55,522 nucleotides of DNA, from contig CACXPX010000018.1 in assembly GCA_902769705.1 (NCBI GenBank), forward strand, positions 1-55,522, given 5' to 3'. The position numbers and the translations under genes were made by a program. Positions 43,885 through 53,056 of this stretch are shown here, piece by piece (position 1 is the first letter of the stretch; the number at the start of each line of letters is the position of its first letter). Origin of the DNA: an uncultured Prevotellaceae bacterium. Its GTDB lineage: Bacteria > Bacteroidota > Bacteroidia > Bacteroidales > Bacteroidaceae. A model generated the notes under the pieces. The model saw nothing but the letters and a program-made list of their open reading frames with translations, ran no database searches and was not told where the DNA came from.

Positions 43885-44146
43885 GGACAGTCGCGAGAAA
43901 TTTATCGGAAATATTGGAATAATTGGAATTACCCCATTCTTAAGATTACCCACTTACTCTTCTCCTACGAGGCCTATAGAGAGTTCGATGAACTTATTGA
44001 TATCCCTAAAACTTCTTACATAATAAGGTGTATAACAGGGCCTCATAGAATGTTTTTCTGCAAGAGGGCGGTTTGGGTGATGTTGAAAGAATAAATAATT
44101 AGTGAATAATGAAACAATAGGTGTATTTTCCAAAGATAAGATGAAA
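43885..44146. other. Intergenic DNA without a recognisable gene
   Basis: The only open frame (43876-44094, 72 codons) starts inside the repeat array and resembles nothing I know; its composition is that of non-coding DNA. The rest is AT-rich and leads into the metY promoter. Confidence 0.5.
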
Positions 44147-44178
44147 TTTGGAGGTTATTTCTAAACATCGTAACTTTG
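44147..44178 (+). promoter_or_regulatory. Consensus promoter of metY
   Basis: TTTG at 44147-44150, a 20-base spacer, TAACTTTG at 44171-44178 followed by C. Both boxes match fully. The leader to the start codon is about 80 bases and very A-rich at its end. Confidence 0.8.
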
Positions 44179-44266
44179 CACCCAGAAAAGTTCAAGAACG
44201 AAACAAGTTTGAGAACGAACAGAGTTAGAAAAAATAAATAAACAACAAATAAAAAAAGAAAAAATT

Positions 44267-45559
44267 ATGAGTACAAAGAAGAACTATCGTTTTGAGACCT
44301 TGCAATTGCATGTAGGACAAGAACAAGCTGACCCCGCTACTGACGCCCGTGCGGTACCCATTTACCAAACCACGAGCTATGTGTTCCACAACTCTCAGCA
44401 CGCTGCCGACCGCTTCGGATTGCGCGACGCTGGTAACATCTACGGCCGCCTGACAAACTCCACTCAGGGCGTGTTCGAAGACCGTGTGGCTGCCCTTGAG
44501 GGTGGTGTGGCCGGACTGGCTGTTGCATCGGGTGCTGCCGCCATCACTTACGCATTGCAGAACATCGTGCAGGCTGGCGACCATATTGTGGCTGCCGACA
44601 ATCTCTATGGTGGTTCCTACAACTTGATTACCCACACGTTGAGCACACAGGGCATCACGAACACTATTCTGAACGTGAACGACCTGGAGGCGCTCGAGGC
44701 TGCCATCAAACCGAATACAAAGGTGGTGTATGCTGAGACGTTCGGTAATCCCAATAGCGATGTGCTCGATATCGAGGGCGTGGCTGCTGTGGCTCACAAG
44801 CATGGTATTCCCCTGATTGTTGATAACACGTTCGGCACTCCTTACCTGATTCGCCCGTTAGAGCATGGTGCCGACATCGTGGTTCACTCGGCTACGAAGT
44901 TCTTGGGTGGTCATGGTTCAAGCCTGGGTGGTGTGGTGGTCGACGGCGGTAAGTTCGACTGGAAAGCCAATCCCGAAAAGTTTCCCACGCTGGCTAAGCC
45001 CGATCCTTCGTATCATGGCATCGTGTTTGCCGATGCTGTTGGTGCAGCTGCCTATGTGACCCGCATTCGTGCCGTCATCCTCCGCGATACAGGTGCTGCC
45101 ATTTCACCCTTCAACGCCTTCATCCTACTGCAGGGTGTAGAAACGCTGAGCCTGCGCGTAGAGCGCCATGTGGAGAACACGTTGAAGGTGGTGGACTTCC
45201 TGGCTAAGCATCCGAAGGTGGCTAAGGTGAACCATCCGGCTTTGGAGAGCCATCACGACCACCAACTCTATCAGAAGTATTTCCCCAATGGCGGTGGCTC
45301 GATTTTCACCTTCGAAATCAAGGGCGGTCAAGAGGAAGCTTGGCGTTTCATCGATTCGTTGGAGATCTTCTCGCTGCTGGCTAATGTGGCCGATGTGAAA
45401 AGTCTTGTGATTCATCCTTACACCACAACCCACTCACAACTGTCGCCCGAGGAGTTGGCAGAGCAGCACATCACGCCTTCCACCATCCGCCTCTCGATTG
45501 GTACGGAGCACATCGACGACATCATCGCCGACTTGGAACAAGCGCTGGAAAATGCATGA
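44267..45559 (+). CDS. metY: O-acetylhomoserine sulfhydrylase
   Basis: A 430-residue PLP enzyme of the Cys/Met metabolism family. It makes homocysteine from O-acetylhomoserine and sulfide. Signatures: YQTTSYVFHNSQHAADRF at the start, NSTQGVFEDRVAALEGG, DNTFGTPYLIRPLEHGAD, and the PLP lysine in VHSATKFLGGHG. The length and the opening sequence are typical of MetY rather than MetB/MetC (which are about 380-400). cysK lies two genes downstream; sulfide is used by both, so the cluster serves sulfur assimilation. It is alone under a strong promoter. Confidence 0.93.
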   Translation: MSTKKNYRFETLQLHVGQEQADPATDARAVPIYQTTSYVFHNSQHAADRFGLRDAGNIYGRLTNSTQGVFEDRVAALEGGVAGLAVASGAAAITYALQNIVQAGDHIVAADNLYGGSYNLITHTLSTQGITNTILNVNDLEALEAAIKPNTKVVYAETFGNPNSDVLDIEGVAAVAHKHGIPLIVDNTFGTPYLIRPLEHGADIVVHSATKFLGGHGSSLGGVVVDGGKFDWKANPEKFPTLAKPDPSYHGIVFADAVGAAAYVTRIRAVILRDTGAAISPFNAFILLQGVETLSLRVERHVENTLKVVDFLAKHPKVAKVNHPALESHHDHQLYQKYFPNGGGSIFTFEIKGGQEEAWRFIDSLEIFSLLANVADVKSLVIHPYTTTHSQLSPEELAEQHITPSTIRLSIGTEHIDDIIADLEQALENA

Positions 45560-45631
45560 TTAAAGTTGAAAGATTAAAAATGAAAGATGAAATATTAAAG
45601 ATTAAAGATTACGATTTTAAGAATTAATGAT

Positions 45632-45639
45632 TAACTTTG
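45632..45639 (+). promoter_or_regulatory. -7 box of the SDR-cysK transcript
   Basis: TAACTTTG followed by C, about 30 bases before the SDR start. The 60 bases before it are AT-rich with GATTAAA repeats, and no TTTG is at 20 bases. Confidence 0.5.
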
Positions 45640-45667
45640 CGCCGCAAAACCAACAACTAAACAAAAG

Positions 45668-46378
45668 ATGAAAGAAAAAATTGTATTTGTGACAGGTGCC
45701 AACAAGGGCATCGGATTCGGAATTGCCAAGCATTTGGGCTTGAGCGGATGGAAAGTAATCATTGGCGCACGCGACGAGAAACGCGCTCAGGAAGCCATTG
45801 GGAAACTTCAGGAGGCTGGTGCCAACGTACTGGGATGGGTGAATATAGAACTGGCTGACCTTGCCAGCATCGAGCAGGCAGCGAAAGAGCTGAACGAAAA
45901 TCACCCCAATCTGTCGCTCCTCGTGAACAATGCGGGAATACCAGGCGACATGAGTGTCGACGGCCTTCACACTGAGATTGACGACATCAAGAAGACGCTC
46001 GACGTGAATTTCATCGGCACCTTCGCCCTCACCAAGGCGCTGGCTCCCACGCTGGAGAAGAATGGCGGTCGGATTGTCAACATTACCGTGCCCTCGGAAA
46101 TCAGCCCCTATTGGCACCCGCTTGCCTACGTGGCGAGCAAGGCAGCCCAAAACGCGATGATGGGCGTGATGGCTATCGAGTTCGAACAGAAAGGCTCTGC
46201 ACTGGAGATTTTCTCGGTACACCCAGGTCCGACAACCACCGACTTGAATGGCAATATGAGTCTGCCAGGCTTCCACGACATCGAGACGGTGGGACAAAAG
46301 ACGGCTGAGCTGATCAACGACGGGGCCAATCACCAAGGCGAGTTCATTGAGCTTTATCCGATAGTGAAAGAAGACTAA
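45668..46378 (+). CDS. Short-chain dehydrogenase/reductase
   Basis: A 236-residue classical SDR. The NAD(P) site is TGANKGIGFGIA (residues 9-20), NNAG is LLVNNAGIPG, the catalytic Ser lies in NITVPSE and the catalytic Tyr-Lys in YVASKAAQN. The length and ARDEKRAQEA after the first strand suggest NADP preference, as in carbonyl-reductase-like SDRs. The substrate cannot be deduced. It sits between metY and cysK and is 37 bases before cysK, so cotranscription with cysK is likely. Confidence 0.85.
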   Translation: MKEKIVFVTGANKGIGFGIAKHLGLSGWKVIIGARDEKRAQEAIGKLQEAGANVLGWVNIELADLASIEQAAKELNENHPNLSLLVNNAGIPGDMSVDGLHTEIDDIKKTLDVNFIGTFALTKALAPTLEKNGGRIVNITVPSEISPYWHPLAYVASKAAQNAMMGVMAIEFEQKGSALEIFSVHPGPTTTDLNGNMSLPGFHDIETVGQKTAELINDGANHQGEFIELYPIVKED

Positions 46379-46415
46379 GAAATTAATGACAAAACAATAA
46401 ACAACAGAAAACGTT

Positions 46416-47363
46416 ATGGCAAAGATTGCAAAACAACTGACTGAGCTCATTGGCAACACTCCGCTTCTGGAGCTCAACAAATTCTCAAAGGCTAAGGGAA
46501 TCGAGACGCCCGTGATAGCCAAAGTGGAATATTTCAATCCTGGCGGTTCGGTTAAAGACCGCATTGCGCTGGCGATGATTGAAGACGCCGAGCAGAAAGG
46601 ATTGCTGAAACCGGGTGCAACAATCATCGAGCCTACCAGCGGCAACACTGGCGTGGGATTGGCTTTGGTGAGCGCCGTGAAAGGCTACAAGCTGATTCTC
46701 ACCATGCCCGAGACGATGAGCATTGAGCGCCGCAATCTGGTGAAGGCTTATGGTGCTGAGGTAAGGCTGACATCGGGCAAGGACGGTATGCCTGGTGCTA
46801 TTCGTGCCGCCGAGGCCTTGCGCGATTCCATTCCAGGCTCCATCATCTTGCAACAGTTTGAGAACGCCGCCAACCCCGCCAAGCACTATGCCACTACCGG
46901 CCCTGAGATTTGGGCTCAGACAGACGGCGAGGTCGACATCTTCGTCGGTGGTGTGGGAACTGGTGGAACCATCTCAGGCACAGGCAAATACCTGAAGGAG
47001 CAGAATCCGAACGTGAAGGTGATTGCCGTGGAGCCCAAGACGTCGCCCGTGTTGAACGGTGGTCAGAGTGGTCCGCACAAGATTCAGGGCATCGGAGCCG
47101 GATTCATTCCCAAGACATATGACGCTCAGGTGATTGACGAAGTGTTTGATGTGGACAACGACGACGCTATTCGTACAGGTCGTGAGATTGCACAACAAGA
47201 AGGCCTGCTCGTGGGTATCTCGGCAGGTGCAGCCCTTTATGCAGCCTCTCAAATAGCTCTTCGCCCCGAGAACAAAGGCAAGAAGATAGTAGTGCTGCTG
47301 CCCGACACGGGTGAGCGTTACCTTTCTACCGTGCTCTATGCCTTTGAGGACTATCCTCTTTAA
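46416..47363 (+). CDS. cysK: Cysteine synthase A
   Basis: At 315 residues it has the standard CysK length. It makes cysteine from O-acetylserine and sulfide. The PLP lysine is in [12 protein letters not shown], substrate loop [11 protein letters not shown], phosphate loop [12 protein letters not shown], and the C-terminal [12 protein letters not shown] is the CysK end signature. Forms cluster with metY (both fix sulfide into amino acids). A convergent terminator follows. Confidence 0.95.
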   Translation: MAKIAKQLTELIGNTPLLELNKFSKAKGIETPVIAKVEYFNPGGSVKDRIALAMIEDAEQKGLLKPGATIIEPTSGNTGVGLALVSAVKGYKLILTMPETMSIERRNLVKAYGAEVRLTSGKDGMPGAIRAAEALRDSIPGSIILQQFENAANPAKHYATTGPEIWAQTDGEVDIFVGGVGTGGTISGTGKYLKEQNPNVKVIAVEPKTSPVLNGGQSGPHKIQGIGAGFIPKTYDAQVIDEVFDVDNDDAIRTGREIAQQEGLLVGISAGAALYAASQIALRPENKGKKIVVLLPDTGERYLSTVLYAFEDYPL

Positions 47364-47439
47364 AGATTAAGGCTGTTGAGGATATATCCTTTGAAAATGA
47401 AAATGCCGAATTACAAATAATAATCCTCAATCCACAAAG

Positions 47440-47474
47440 AAATCCCCAAGTCGCAAAACGCGGTTTGGGGATTT
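47440..47474. terminator. Bidirectional terminator between cysK and the GH9 gene
   Basis: AAATCCCCAA (47440-47449) and TTGGGGATTT (47465-47474) form a 10-base perfect stem with T-rich sequence on the right and A-rich on the left. The genes on either side converge on it. Confidence 0.75.
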
Positions 47475-47507
47475 TCTCATTTATCTCTCTCTTTATTGCG
47501 AAGTGTT

Positions 47508-50132
47508 TTACTTCTTGCCTTGTACGATGTCTTTCAGAGCCGAACCGAAAATGATGTATTGCGTGTTGCCGGCAATGGTTCCTTCGTTTTGTCCCCAAAG
47601 GAAGGGCCAGTCATCATAGTTCTCAAAATGGTCGGGCTGACGGAAGAGCAAGCCAGGTGCCACGTTTCCGGGTATGAACGAGAAGTCGGCACGATTGTTC
47701 CCATAGAACACTTGCTTCGGACGGGCAGCACCCACAACGGCCACGAACGAGTAATTGTGGTAGGGGTGGCAGCCGTAGAGCCAGTTAGCTGCACGATAGA
47801 CCTCGTCTTTGCTGACGATGTCGGGGAAATAGAGATGGGCAAAACACACGGTTGTTCCGAAGTTGAGCACAGCGTTTCCACCAGCCCAGTTGCCAAGTCC
47901 GATAGGTACACCATAAGGATTCTGCGTGTCGAAACCTTTGATGTAGGTCACATACTTCTCCACATAGGGGCGCAGCTTAGTCTTATAGTCGTTATCCATA
48001 TAGGGAATGGCGTCGAGGGCCGTCTGCATGGTGTTGTTCACGTTGCGGTCCAAGGCGTTCCAAATCTGCTCGAGGAAACGGTCGCGGTATTGCTGTTCGT
48101 GGGTGGCGGCATAGAGTTGCAGATTGGTTCCGAGGTCTCCGCGATTGTTGCGACGACCTTGCTGAGCGTTGTTGCGACGTTGGTTGTTACCCTGACCGTT
48201 GCCGTCGCCGTTTCCTGTCAGCCAGTTGGCACTTGCTTCAGCTTGAGCGTCGGCACGTGGCCCACGGCGCTGGTTCATCAACTCGGTAGCCTCTTGCATG
48301 AGTCGTTTCGACTGGGTGAGTGCACGGTTGGCAAGCTCGTCGTTATAGCCTTTGAGCGCACGACTGGCGGCAGCAAACATCGTAGCTGCCTGGAAGTCGA
48401 GATTGGGATTGCGGTTGGTGAAAGCCCACATGTCGTCGGGCGTGCCGCTTTCCTTACCGTCGGCAGAAACTTCGTAGGGCTTCAACGATGGGTTGTAGTG
48501 CAAGCCATCTGTGATGCTGGCGGCATCGCCCAGATGGTGGTAGTTGTCGAGCACAGAGTTGGAAAGTGTGGAAGCCATATGGCCGATTTGCTCGGCTTGT
48601 GCCACAAGGTTTAAAGTGCCGTGTTCGATGAACTGAAGTACGTCGGGCACTCCGTCGGGTCGGTGGAGGTCGACATAGCGCTGTTCCTGGCTCACGAACG
48701 TCTCATCGCGCTCAGGGTGGAAGAGTTCCCATGTACGAATGAAATTCTGCACCACGCTGATATTGGAGCCTGTCTCGATATCAAAGTCGCCTGCATCGAA
48801 GAAACCGCCGATGTTCAAGCCCGGAATCAGTTCAAGCGGTTTGTATTTCGTATCTGTGTTTTGTCCCTGACGATGAAGGTCGAAGTGGTCGCTGGGCGGA
48901 GCCTGCAAGTAACCTTCCTTGAAGGGCTCTCCGTGCCATGTGCGATAGCCTTCGGTAACGTACATGTGGTTCATGTGAATGGGAACCCACACGTCGGTCG
49001 TGGCATCGGTAATCTTGTCGTAGACGTGCTCATCAATCAAGAAGTCGTTGGAGCGCGTGTCGCCATATTGTATATAGTAAACTCCAGGAGTGCGAACATC
49101 CGAGAAATCGAATTTCACATAGTTATATTTGAAGTAGGGGCCCCAGAGTTTGGTGTCGGCGGTAAAGACTTTTTCGGTTGTTCCGTCTGCGTTGATGCGC
49201 ACGAGCGTAGCTTTTCCTTGGGTAGGAGCGTTCTTGTCGAGTTCTATGACTGAAACTTTCGGTTGCTCGGGCGTGTAGCCAATCTGCGAGAATCCTATGT
49301 TCGGCTCACGAATCCACCCTTCGATGGCATGTGGTTTGACCGTCCACGAAAGCACTTTGCCCGTCTTTCCCTTGGGCAGAGGGCTGTGGAGCACAAACCA
49401 ACCGTTTTGCGCAAGTATACGACCATCGTAGAGCTGAAGTTCGGAATCTTCACTACTGATGCTGATGGTGCGCGAAGGGTCGTCGGTTGCCAGGCAGAAG
49501 TTGTGGCCGGTTTCAATCGGAAGCGGGTCGATAAAACGTCCGGTACCGCGGTCGTCATAGGTCTTGAATCCCTTGAATTGTCTTGGCTTTTCGCTGTTGG
49601 GGCGTGTGATGGTCTGGCTTGTAGCATAGCGTGGCAGTCGGCCTAAACGACCGTCAACGGTAAAAGTTTTGAGCCAATATTGGGAGGGTAGGAACTCGAG
49701 ATTGAACCCTGCTTCGCCAGCCAATTTATCAGGAACGGGATTGTCCAACCAAACGGCAATCTCCACCTCTTTTCCTTTCTCCGTAACGACCACGCGGCTG
49801 TTGAAGTCGTAATCGTCGTACCGCAAAGATACTTCGATGCTTCCGTTTTCGCGGTCAACACGGCGGTTTGTCATCTTGGGCACAAGGTCCCATTGCTCGG
49901 GCGTCTTGTTGAGTCTGACAGCTCCGCCTTGTACGGTGCGCACGCCATGATGGATGATTTCGATTCCCGCATTCTTCTCGTCGTTGAATCCTCCGTTGAA
50001 AGCGTTGCTGAACACCAACACGTTCACCCCTTGACGTTCGAAATAGTCACGGTCGTTCAATCGGAAATCTTGTGCCTGACATGTTAGTGTCGCCATGGAT
50101 GCGAATGCAATAAAAAGTTGCAATTTTCTCAT
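47508..50132 (-). CDS. Secreted GH9 endoglucanase-like enzyme with low-complexity insert
   Basis: An 874-residue enzyme with a signal peptide (to about 20, CQA). An N-terminal beta-rich module of about 270 residues without a family name I can give is followed by a cellulase-type Ig-like domain (GFSQIGYTPEQPKVSVIEL, about 275-365) and the GH9 catalytic domain. Catalytic Asp is D446/D449 in DAGD, the general acid Glu850 in GQNEGTIAGN. Cellulose, xyloglucan or mixed-linkage glucan are possible substrates. Residues 622-664 form an Asn/Gln/Arg/Gly-rich insert (QRRNNAQQGRRNNRG). It is single-gene on the minus strand. Confidence 0.85.
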   Translation of the reverse strand: MRKLQLFIAFASMATLTCQAQDFRLNDRDYFERQGVNVLVFSNAFNGGFNDEKNAGIEIIHHGVRTVQGGAVRLNKTPEQWDLVPKMTNRRVDRENGSIEVSLRYDDYDFNSRVVVTEKGKEVEIAVWLDNPVPDKLAGEAGFNLEFLPSQYWLKTFTVDGRLGRLPRYATSQTITRPNSEKPRQFKGFKTYDDRGTGRFIDPLPIETGHNFCLATDDPSRTISISSEDSELQLYDGRILAQNGWFVLHSPLPKGKTGKVLSWTVKPHAIEGWIREPNIGFSQIGYTPEQPKVSVIELDKNAPTQGKATLVRINADGTTEKVFTADTKLWGPYFKYNYVKFDFSDVRTPGVYYIQYGDTRSNDFLIDEHVYDKITDATTDVWVPIHMNHMYVTEGYRTWHGEPFKEGYLQAPPSDHFDLHRQGQNTDTKYKPLELIPGLNIGGFFDAGDFDIETGSNISVVQNFIRTWELFHPERDETFVSQEQRYVDLHRPDGVPDVLQFIEHGTLNLVAQAEQIGHMASTLSNSVLDNYHHLGDAASITDGLHYNPSLKPYEVSADGKESGTPDDMWAFTNRNPNLDFQAATMFAAASRALKGYNDELANRALTQSKRLMQEATELMNQRRGPRADAQAEASANWLTGNGDGNGQGNNQRRNNAQQGRRNNRGDLGTNLQLYAATHEQQYRDRFLEQIWNALDRNVNNTMQTALDAIPYMDNDYKTKLRPYVEKYVTYIKGFDTQNPYGVPIGLGNWAGGNAVLNFGTTVCFAHLYFPDIVSKDEVYRAANWLYGCHPYHNYSFVAVVGAARPKQVFYGNNRADFSFIPGNVAPGLLFRQPDHFENYDDWPFLWGQNEGTIAGNTQYIIFGSALKDIVQGKK

Positions 50133-50209
50133 ATTGTTTAGTTTTTATGATAAATGATTCTTAGCCAAAGCCCACCATTCTTCGTGAATGATGATGTATT
50201 TTCATCGAT

Positions 50210-50233
50210 ATTATATACTTAGATGTATATAAT
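50210..50233. promoter_or_regulatory. Inverted repeat between GH9 and ftsY genes
   Basis: ATTATATAC (50210-50218) and GTATATAAT (50225-50233) are perfect 9-base inverted arms with a 6-base spacer. On the minus strand a near-consensus -7 box (AACCTTTG, 50244-50237) lies just upstream, so the repeat would cover the start of GH9 transcription. It could be an operator. Confidence 0.35.
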
Positions 50234-50417
50234 CGGCAAAGGTTTATTCGATGGAGTGCAGGTTTTTCATGTTTTTCTTGAATCAAGTGGTTTTGCCATT
50301 GATAGGTTTCGCTCTTTTAGGCAAGAGACATACGGTGGAATCGGGCAAAAATGGGGCAAAACTTAAGAAAAAACACGCTTTTCTCATATTTTTATGCGAT
50401 GTTTCGAATATTTTGTG

Positions 50418-50425
50418 TAGATTTG
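50418..50425 (+). promoter_or_regulatory. -7 box of ftsY
   Basis: TAGATTTG followed by C, 18 bases before the chosen start codon at 50443. No TTTG 20 bases upstream. Confidence 0.5.
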
Positions 50426-50442
50426 CACAAAATTTCAAGTTT

Positions 50443-51396
50443 ATGGGACTTTTCGGATTTTTTAATAAGAATAAGAAAGAAACACTCGACAAAGGGTTGG
50501 AAAAGACCAAGCAGAGTGTGTTTGGCAAGCTGACGAAAGCGATTGCCGGAAAATCAAAGGTTGACGACGACGTGCTCGACAATCTTGAAGAGGTGCTCAT
50601 CACGAGCGATGTGGGCGTAGACACCACTTTGAAGATCATCCATCGCATAGAAGAGCGCGTCCAACGCGACAAATATGTGTCGACGTCCGAGTTGAACCGC
50701 ATTTTGCGCGAAGAGATTGCCGCCCTTCTCACCGAGAACAATACCGAGGATTTGGACGAATGGGACTTGCCTTCCGACCACAAACCATACGTGATTCTGG
50801 TGGTTGGCGTGAACGGAGTGGGGAAGACCACCACCATCGGCAAGCTGGCTTACCAGTTCAAGAAAGCCGGTAAAAAGGTGTATCTGGGAGCTGCCGATAC
50901 GTTTCGTGCTGCCGCTGTTGAGCAAATATGCATCTGGGGCGAGCGCGTGGGCGTTCCCGTCATCAAGCAGCAGATGGGCTCCGACCCCGCATCTGTGGCC
51001 TTCGACACGCTCAGTTCTGCCAAGGCAAACGATGCCGATGTGGTGATTATCGACACGGCTGGCCGCCTTCACAACAAGGTGGGCTTGATGAACGAGTTGA
51101 AGAAGATTAAGGATGTGATGAAGAAGGTGTTGCCACAAGCGCCCGACGAAGTGATGTTAGTGCTCGACGGTAGTACCGGACAGAATGCCTTCGAGCAGGC
51201 AAAGCAGTTTGCCGCCGTTACCCAAATCACGTCGCTGGCCATCACCAAACTCGATGGAACCGCCAAAGGTGGCGTTGTCATCGGCATTAGCGACCAGTTG
51301 AAAGTGCCTGTGAAGTACATCGGTCTTGGCGAAGGAATGGAAGACCTTCAGCTGTTTAACAAAAGCCAGTTCGTCGATTCTTTGTTTAACGAATAA
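50443..51396 (+). CDS. ftsY: Signal recognition particle receptor FtsY
   Basis: A 317-residue SRP receptor GTPase. It has an NG domain without the long acidic A domain: N-domain helices (DVLDNLEEVLITSDVGVDTT), P-loop GVNGVGKTT (122-130), ADTFRAAAVEQ, DTAGRLHNK, and TKLDGTAKGG near the end. It docks ribosome-SRP complexes at the membrane. The open frame reaches back to 50251, but MGLFGFFNKNKKE at 50443 is the known start of Bacteroidetes FtsY and the -7 box at 50418 rules out the longer form. It heads a plus-strand run with rimO (38 bases later) and two HU genes. Confidence 0.95.
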   Translation: MGLFGFFNKNKKETLDKGLEKTKQSVFGKLTKAIAGKSKVDDDVLDNLEEVLITSDVGVDTTLKIIHRIEERVQRDKYVSTSELNRILREEIAALLTENNTEDLDEWDLPSDHKPYVILVVGVNGVGKTTTIGKLAYQFKKAGKKVYLGAADTFRAAAVEQICIWGERVGVPVIKQQMGSDPASVAFDTLSSAKANDADVVIIDTAGRLHNKVGLMNELKKIKDVMKKVLPQAPDEVMLVLDGSTGQNAFEQAKQFAAVTQITSLAITKLDGTAKGGVVIGISDQLKVPVKYIGLGEGMEDLQLFNKSQFVDSLFNE

Positions 51397-51417
51397 GATT
51401 CTTTGTTTAACGAATAA
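51376..51417. repeat. 21-bp exact tandem duplication at the ftsY stop
   Basis: The 21 bases at 51376-51396, which encode DSLFNE and the stop codon, are repeated exactly at 51397-51417 and then once more in part. The second copy is outside the gene. Confidence 0.95.
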
Positions 51418-51434
51418 GATTCCTTGTATAGCGC

Positions 51435-52733
51435 ATGAAAAAGAATCAGGTGGATATCATCACGATGGGGTGTTCAAAGAACCTCGTTGACAGCGAATTG
51501 CTCATGAAGCAGTTCGAGGCCAACGGCTTCAAATGCACCCACGACCCCAAGCATTCGCAGGGCGAGATTGTGGTGATTAATACTTGCGGATTCATTTCAG
51601 ACGCTAAAGAAGAGAGCATCCAAACCATACTCGAATTTGCAAAAGCCAAGTCTGAGGGACGCTTGAACAGATTGTACGTAATGGGTTGTCTGTCACAACG
51701 TTATAAGGACGACTTGGAACGGGAAATTCCTGAAGTCGACAAGTTCTATGGCAAGTTCGACTACAAGCAGTTGTTGCACGACTTAGGCAAGGCTGAGGTT
51801 CCCTCATGCGCAGGCAAACGCCACCTGACAACTCCTCGCCACTATGCCTATCTGAAGATTAGCGAGGGATGCGACCGTTCGTGTGCCTATTGTGCCATTC
51901 CCATCATCACCGGCCGTCATAAGAGCCGCCCCAAGAGCGAGATTCTTGATGAAGTGCGCGACCTGGTCGCCCAAGGCGTCAAGGAGTTTCAGGTGATTGC
52001 ACAAGAGCTCACCTACTATGGCGTTGACATCGACGGGCGTCGGCATTTGGCTGAACTCATCGATGAAATGGCCGAAATTCAAGGCGTCAGATGGATTCGT
52101 CTGCACTATGCCTATCCCAACCAGTTCCCTATGGATTTGTTGGAAGTCATGCGCCGACACCCTAACGTCTGCAAATACATTGATATCGCCTTCCAGCACA
52201 TCTCCAACCACATGCTCGACCGTATGCATCGTCATGTGTCGAAAGCAGAAACGATGCGGCTGATAGAGCAGATTCGCGAGGCTGTTCCCGGCATCTGCAT
52301 CCGCACAACGCTTATGGTGGGCTTCCCCGGCGAGACCGAAGAAGACTTCCAAGAGCTTCTGGAGTTCGTCAGATGGGCTCGCTTCGAGCGGATGGGAGCG
52401 TTTGCTTATTCCGCAGAAGACGACACGTTCAGCGGAATCCACTACGAAGACGACGTTCCCCCTGAGGTGAAGGAGCAGAGGCTGGGCAAGTTGATGGCGT
52501 TGCAACAAGACATCAGCACCGAATACACCGCCTCGTTGGTGGGGAAGACGTTGAAGGTCATCATCGACCGACGGGAGGGCGACTATTATGTAGGCCGTTC
52601 CGAGTTCAGCTCGCCCGATGTCGACCCCGAAGTGCTCATCCCGGCTGGGGCACGTCGCTTGCGTGTGGGATGCTTCTACGATGCCCTCATCACCGATTCC
52701 GACGAATTCGACTTGTATGGCATAATTGACTAA
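51435..52733 (+). CDS. rimO: Ribosomal protein S12 methylthiotransferase
   Basis: A 432-residue radical SAM enzyme that adds a methylthio group to the Asp of ribosomal protein S12. The first iron-sulfur cluster is bound by Cys13 (MGCSKN), Cys51 and Cys85 of the UPF0004 domain. The radical SAM cluster is CDRSCAYC (Cys146, 150, 153). The RimO-specific linker AIPIITGRHKSRP and TRAM domain (C-terminal 70 residues, GKTLKVIIDRREGDYYVGRS) are present. It is distinguished from MiaB by this start (VDIITMGCSKNLVDSE). It lies in the ftsY-rimO-HU run. Confidence 0.95.
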   Translation: MKKNQVDIITMGCSKNLVDSELLMKQFEANGFKCTHDPKHSQGEIVVINTCGFISDAKEESIQTILEFAKAKSEGRLNRLYVMGCLSQRYKDDLEREIPEVDKFYGKFDYKQLLHDLGKAEVPSCAGKRHLTTPRHYAYLKISEGCDRSCAYCAIPIITGRHKSRPKSEILDEVRDLVAQGVKEFQVIAQELTYYGVDIDGRRHLAELIDEMAEIQGVRWIRLHYAYPNQFPMDLLEVMRRHPNVCKYIDIAFQHISNHMLDRMHRHVSKAETMRLIEQIREAVPGICIRTTLMVGFPGETEEDFQELLEFVRWARFERMGAFAYSAEDDTFSGIHYEDDVPPEVKEQRLGKLMALQQDISTEYTASLVGKTLKVIIDRREGDYYVGRSEFSSPDVDPEVLIPAGARRLRVGCFYDALITDSDEFDLYGIID

Positions 52734-52762
52734 AAATCAACGAATTAAATCTAAACCGTTAT

Positions 52763-53056
52763 ATGAACAATAAAGAGTTTATTGCCGAACTTTCCCAACG
52801 TAGTGGCTACTCGCAAGAAGACACGCAGAAGCTGATGAGAACCGTTGTCGATGCGATGGGGCAAAGCTTTGAGGAGGGCGCGCCAGTCTTCTTTCAAGGC
52901 TTTGGAACGTTCGAAGTGAAGAAACGCTTGGAGCGCACAGTTGTCAGCCCCACCACGGGCCAGCGCATGCTGGTTCCGCCTAAGTTGGTGCTCAATTTCA
53001 GGCCGGTTGCAGCCATAAAGGAAAAACTAAAGAAAGGAGAGGGAACAAATGAATAA
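52763..53056 (+). CDS. HU/IHF-family DNA-binding protein
   Basis: A 97-residue HU protein: N-terminal helices NNKEFIAELSQRSGYSQEDT and VVDAMGQSFEEGAPV, then the beta-arm entry FFQGFGTFEVKKRLERTVV, arm tip PTTGQRMLVPPKLVLNFRP and the C-terminal helix. All features needed for DNA bending are present. Its stop overlaps the start of the HU-LysM gene by eight bases (ATGAATAA), so the two are translated together. rimO is 29 bases upstream. Because the next gene carries another HU domain, the two may form mixed dimers. Confidence 0.95.
   Translation: MNNKEFIAELSQRSGYSQEDTQKLMRTVVDAMGQSFEEGAPVFFQGFGTFEVKKRLERTVVSPTTGQRMLVPPKLVLNFRPVAAIKEKLKKGEGTNE

Noticed and set aside
43876-44094. 72-codon open frame after the TonB receptor gene
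   Set aside because: It begins inside a repeat unit and has no similarity I can name; the frame is short and probably random.
47496-48614. 372-residue plus-strand open frame
   Set aside because: It is opposite the catalytic part of the GH9 gene and has no recognisable motif.
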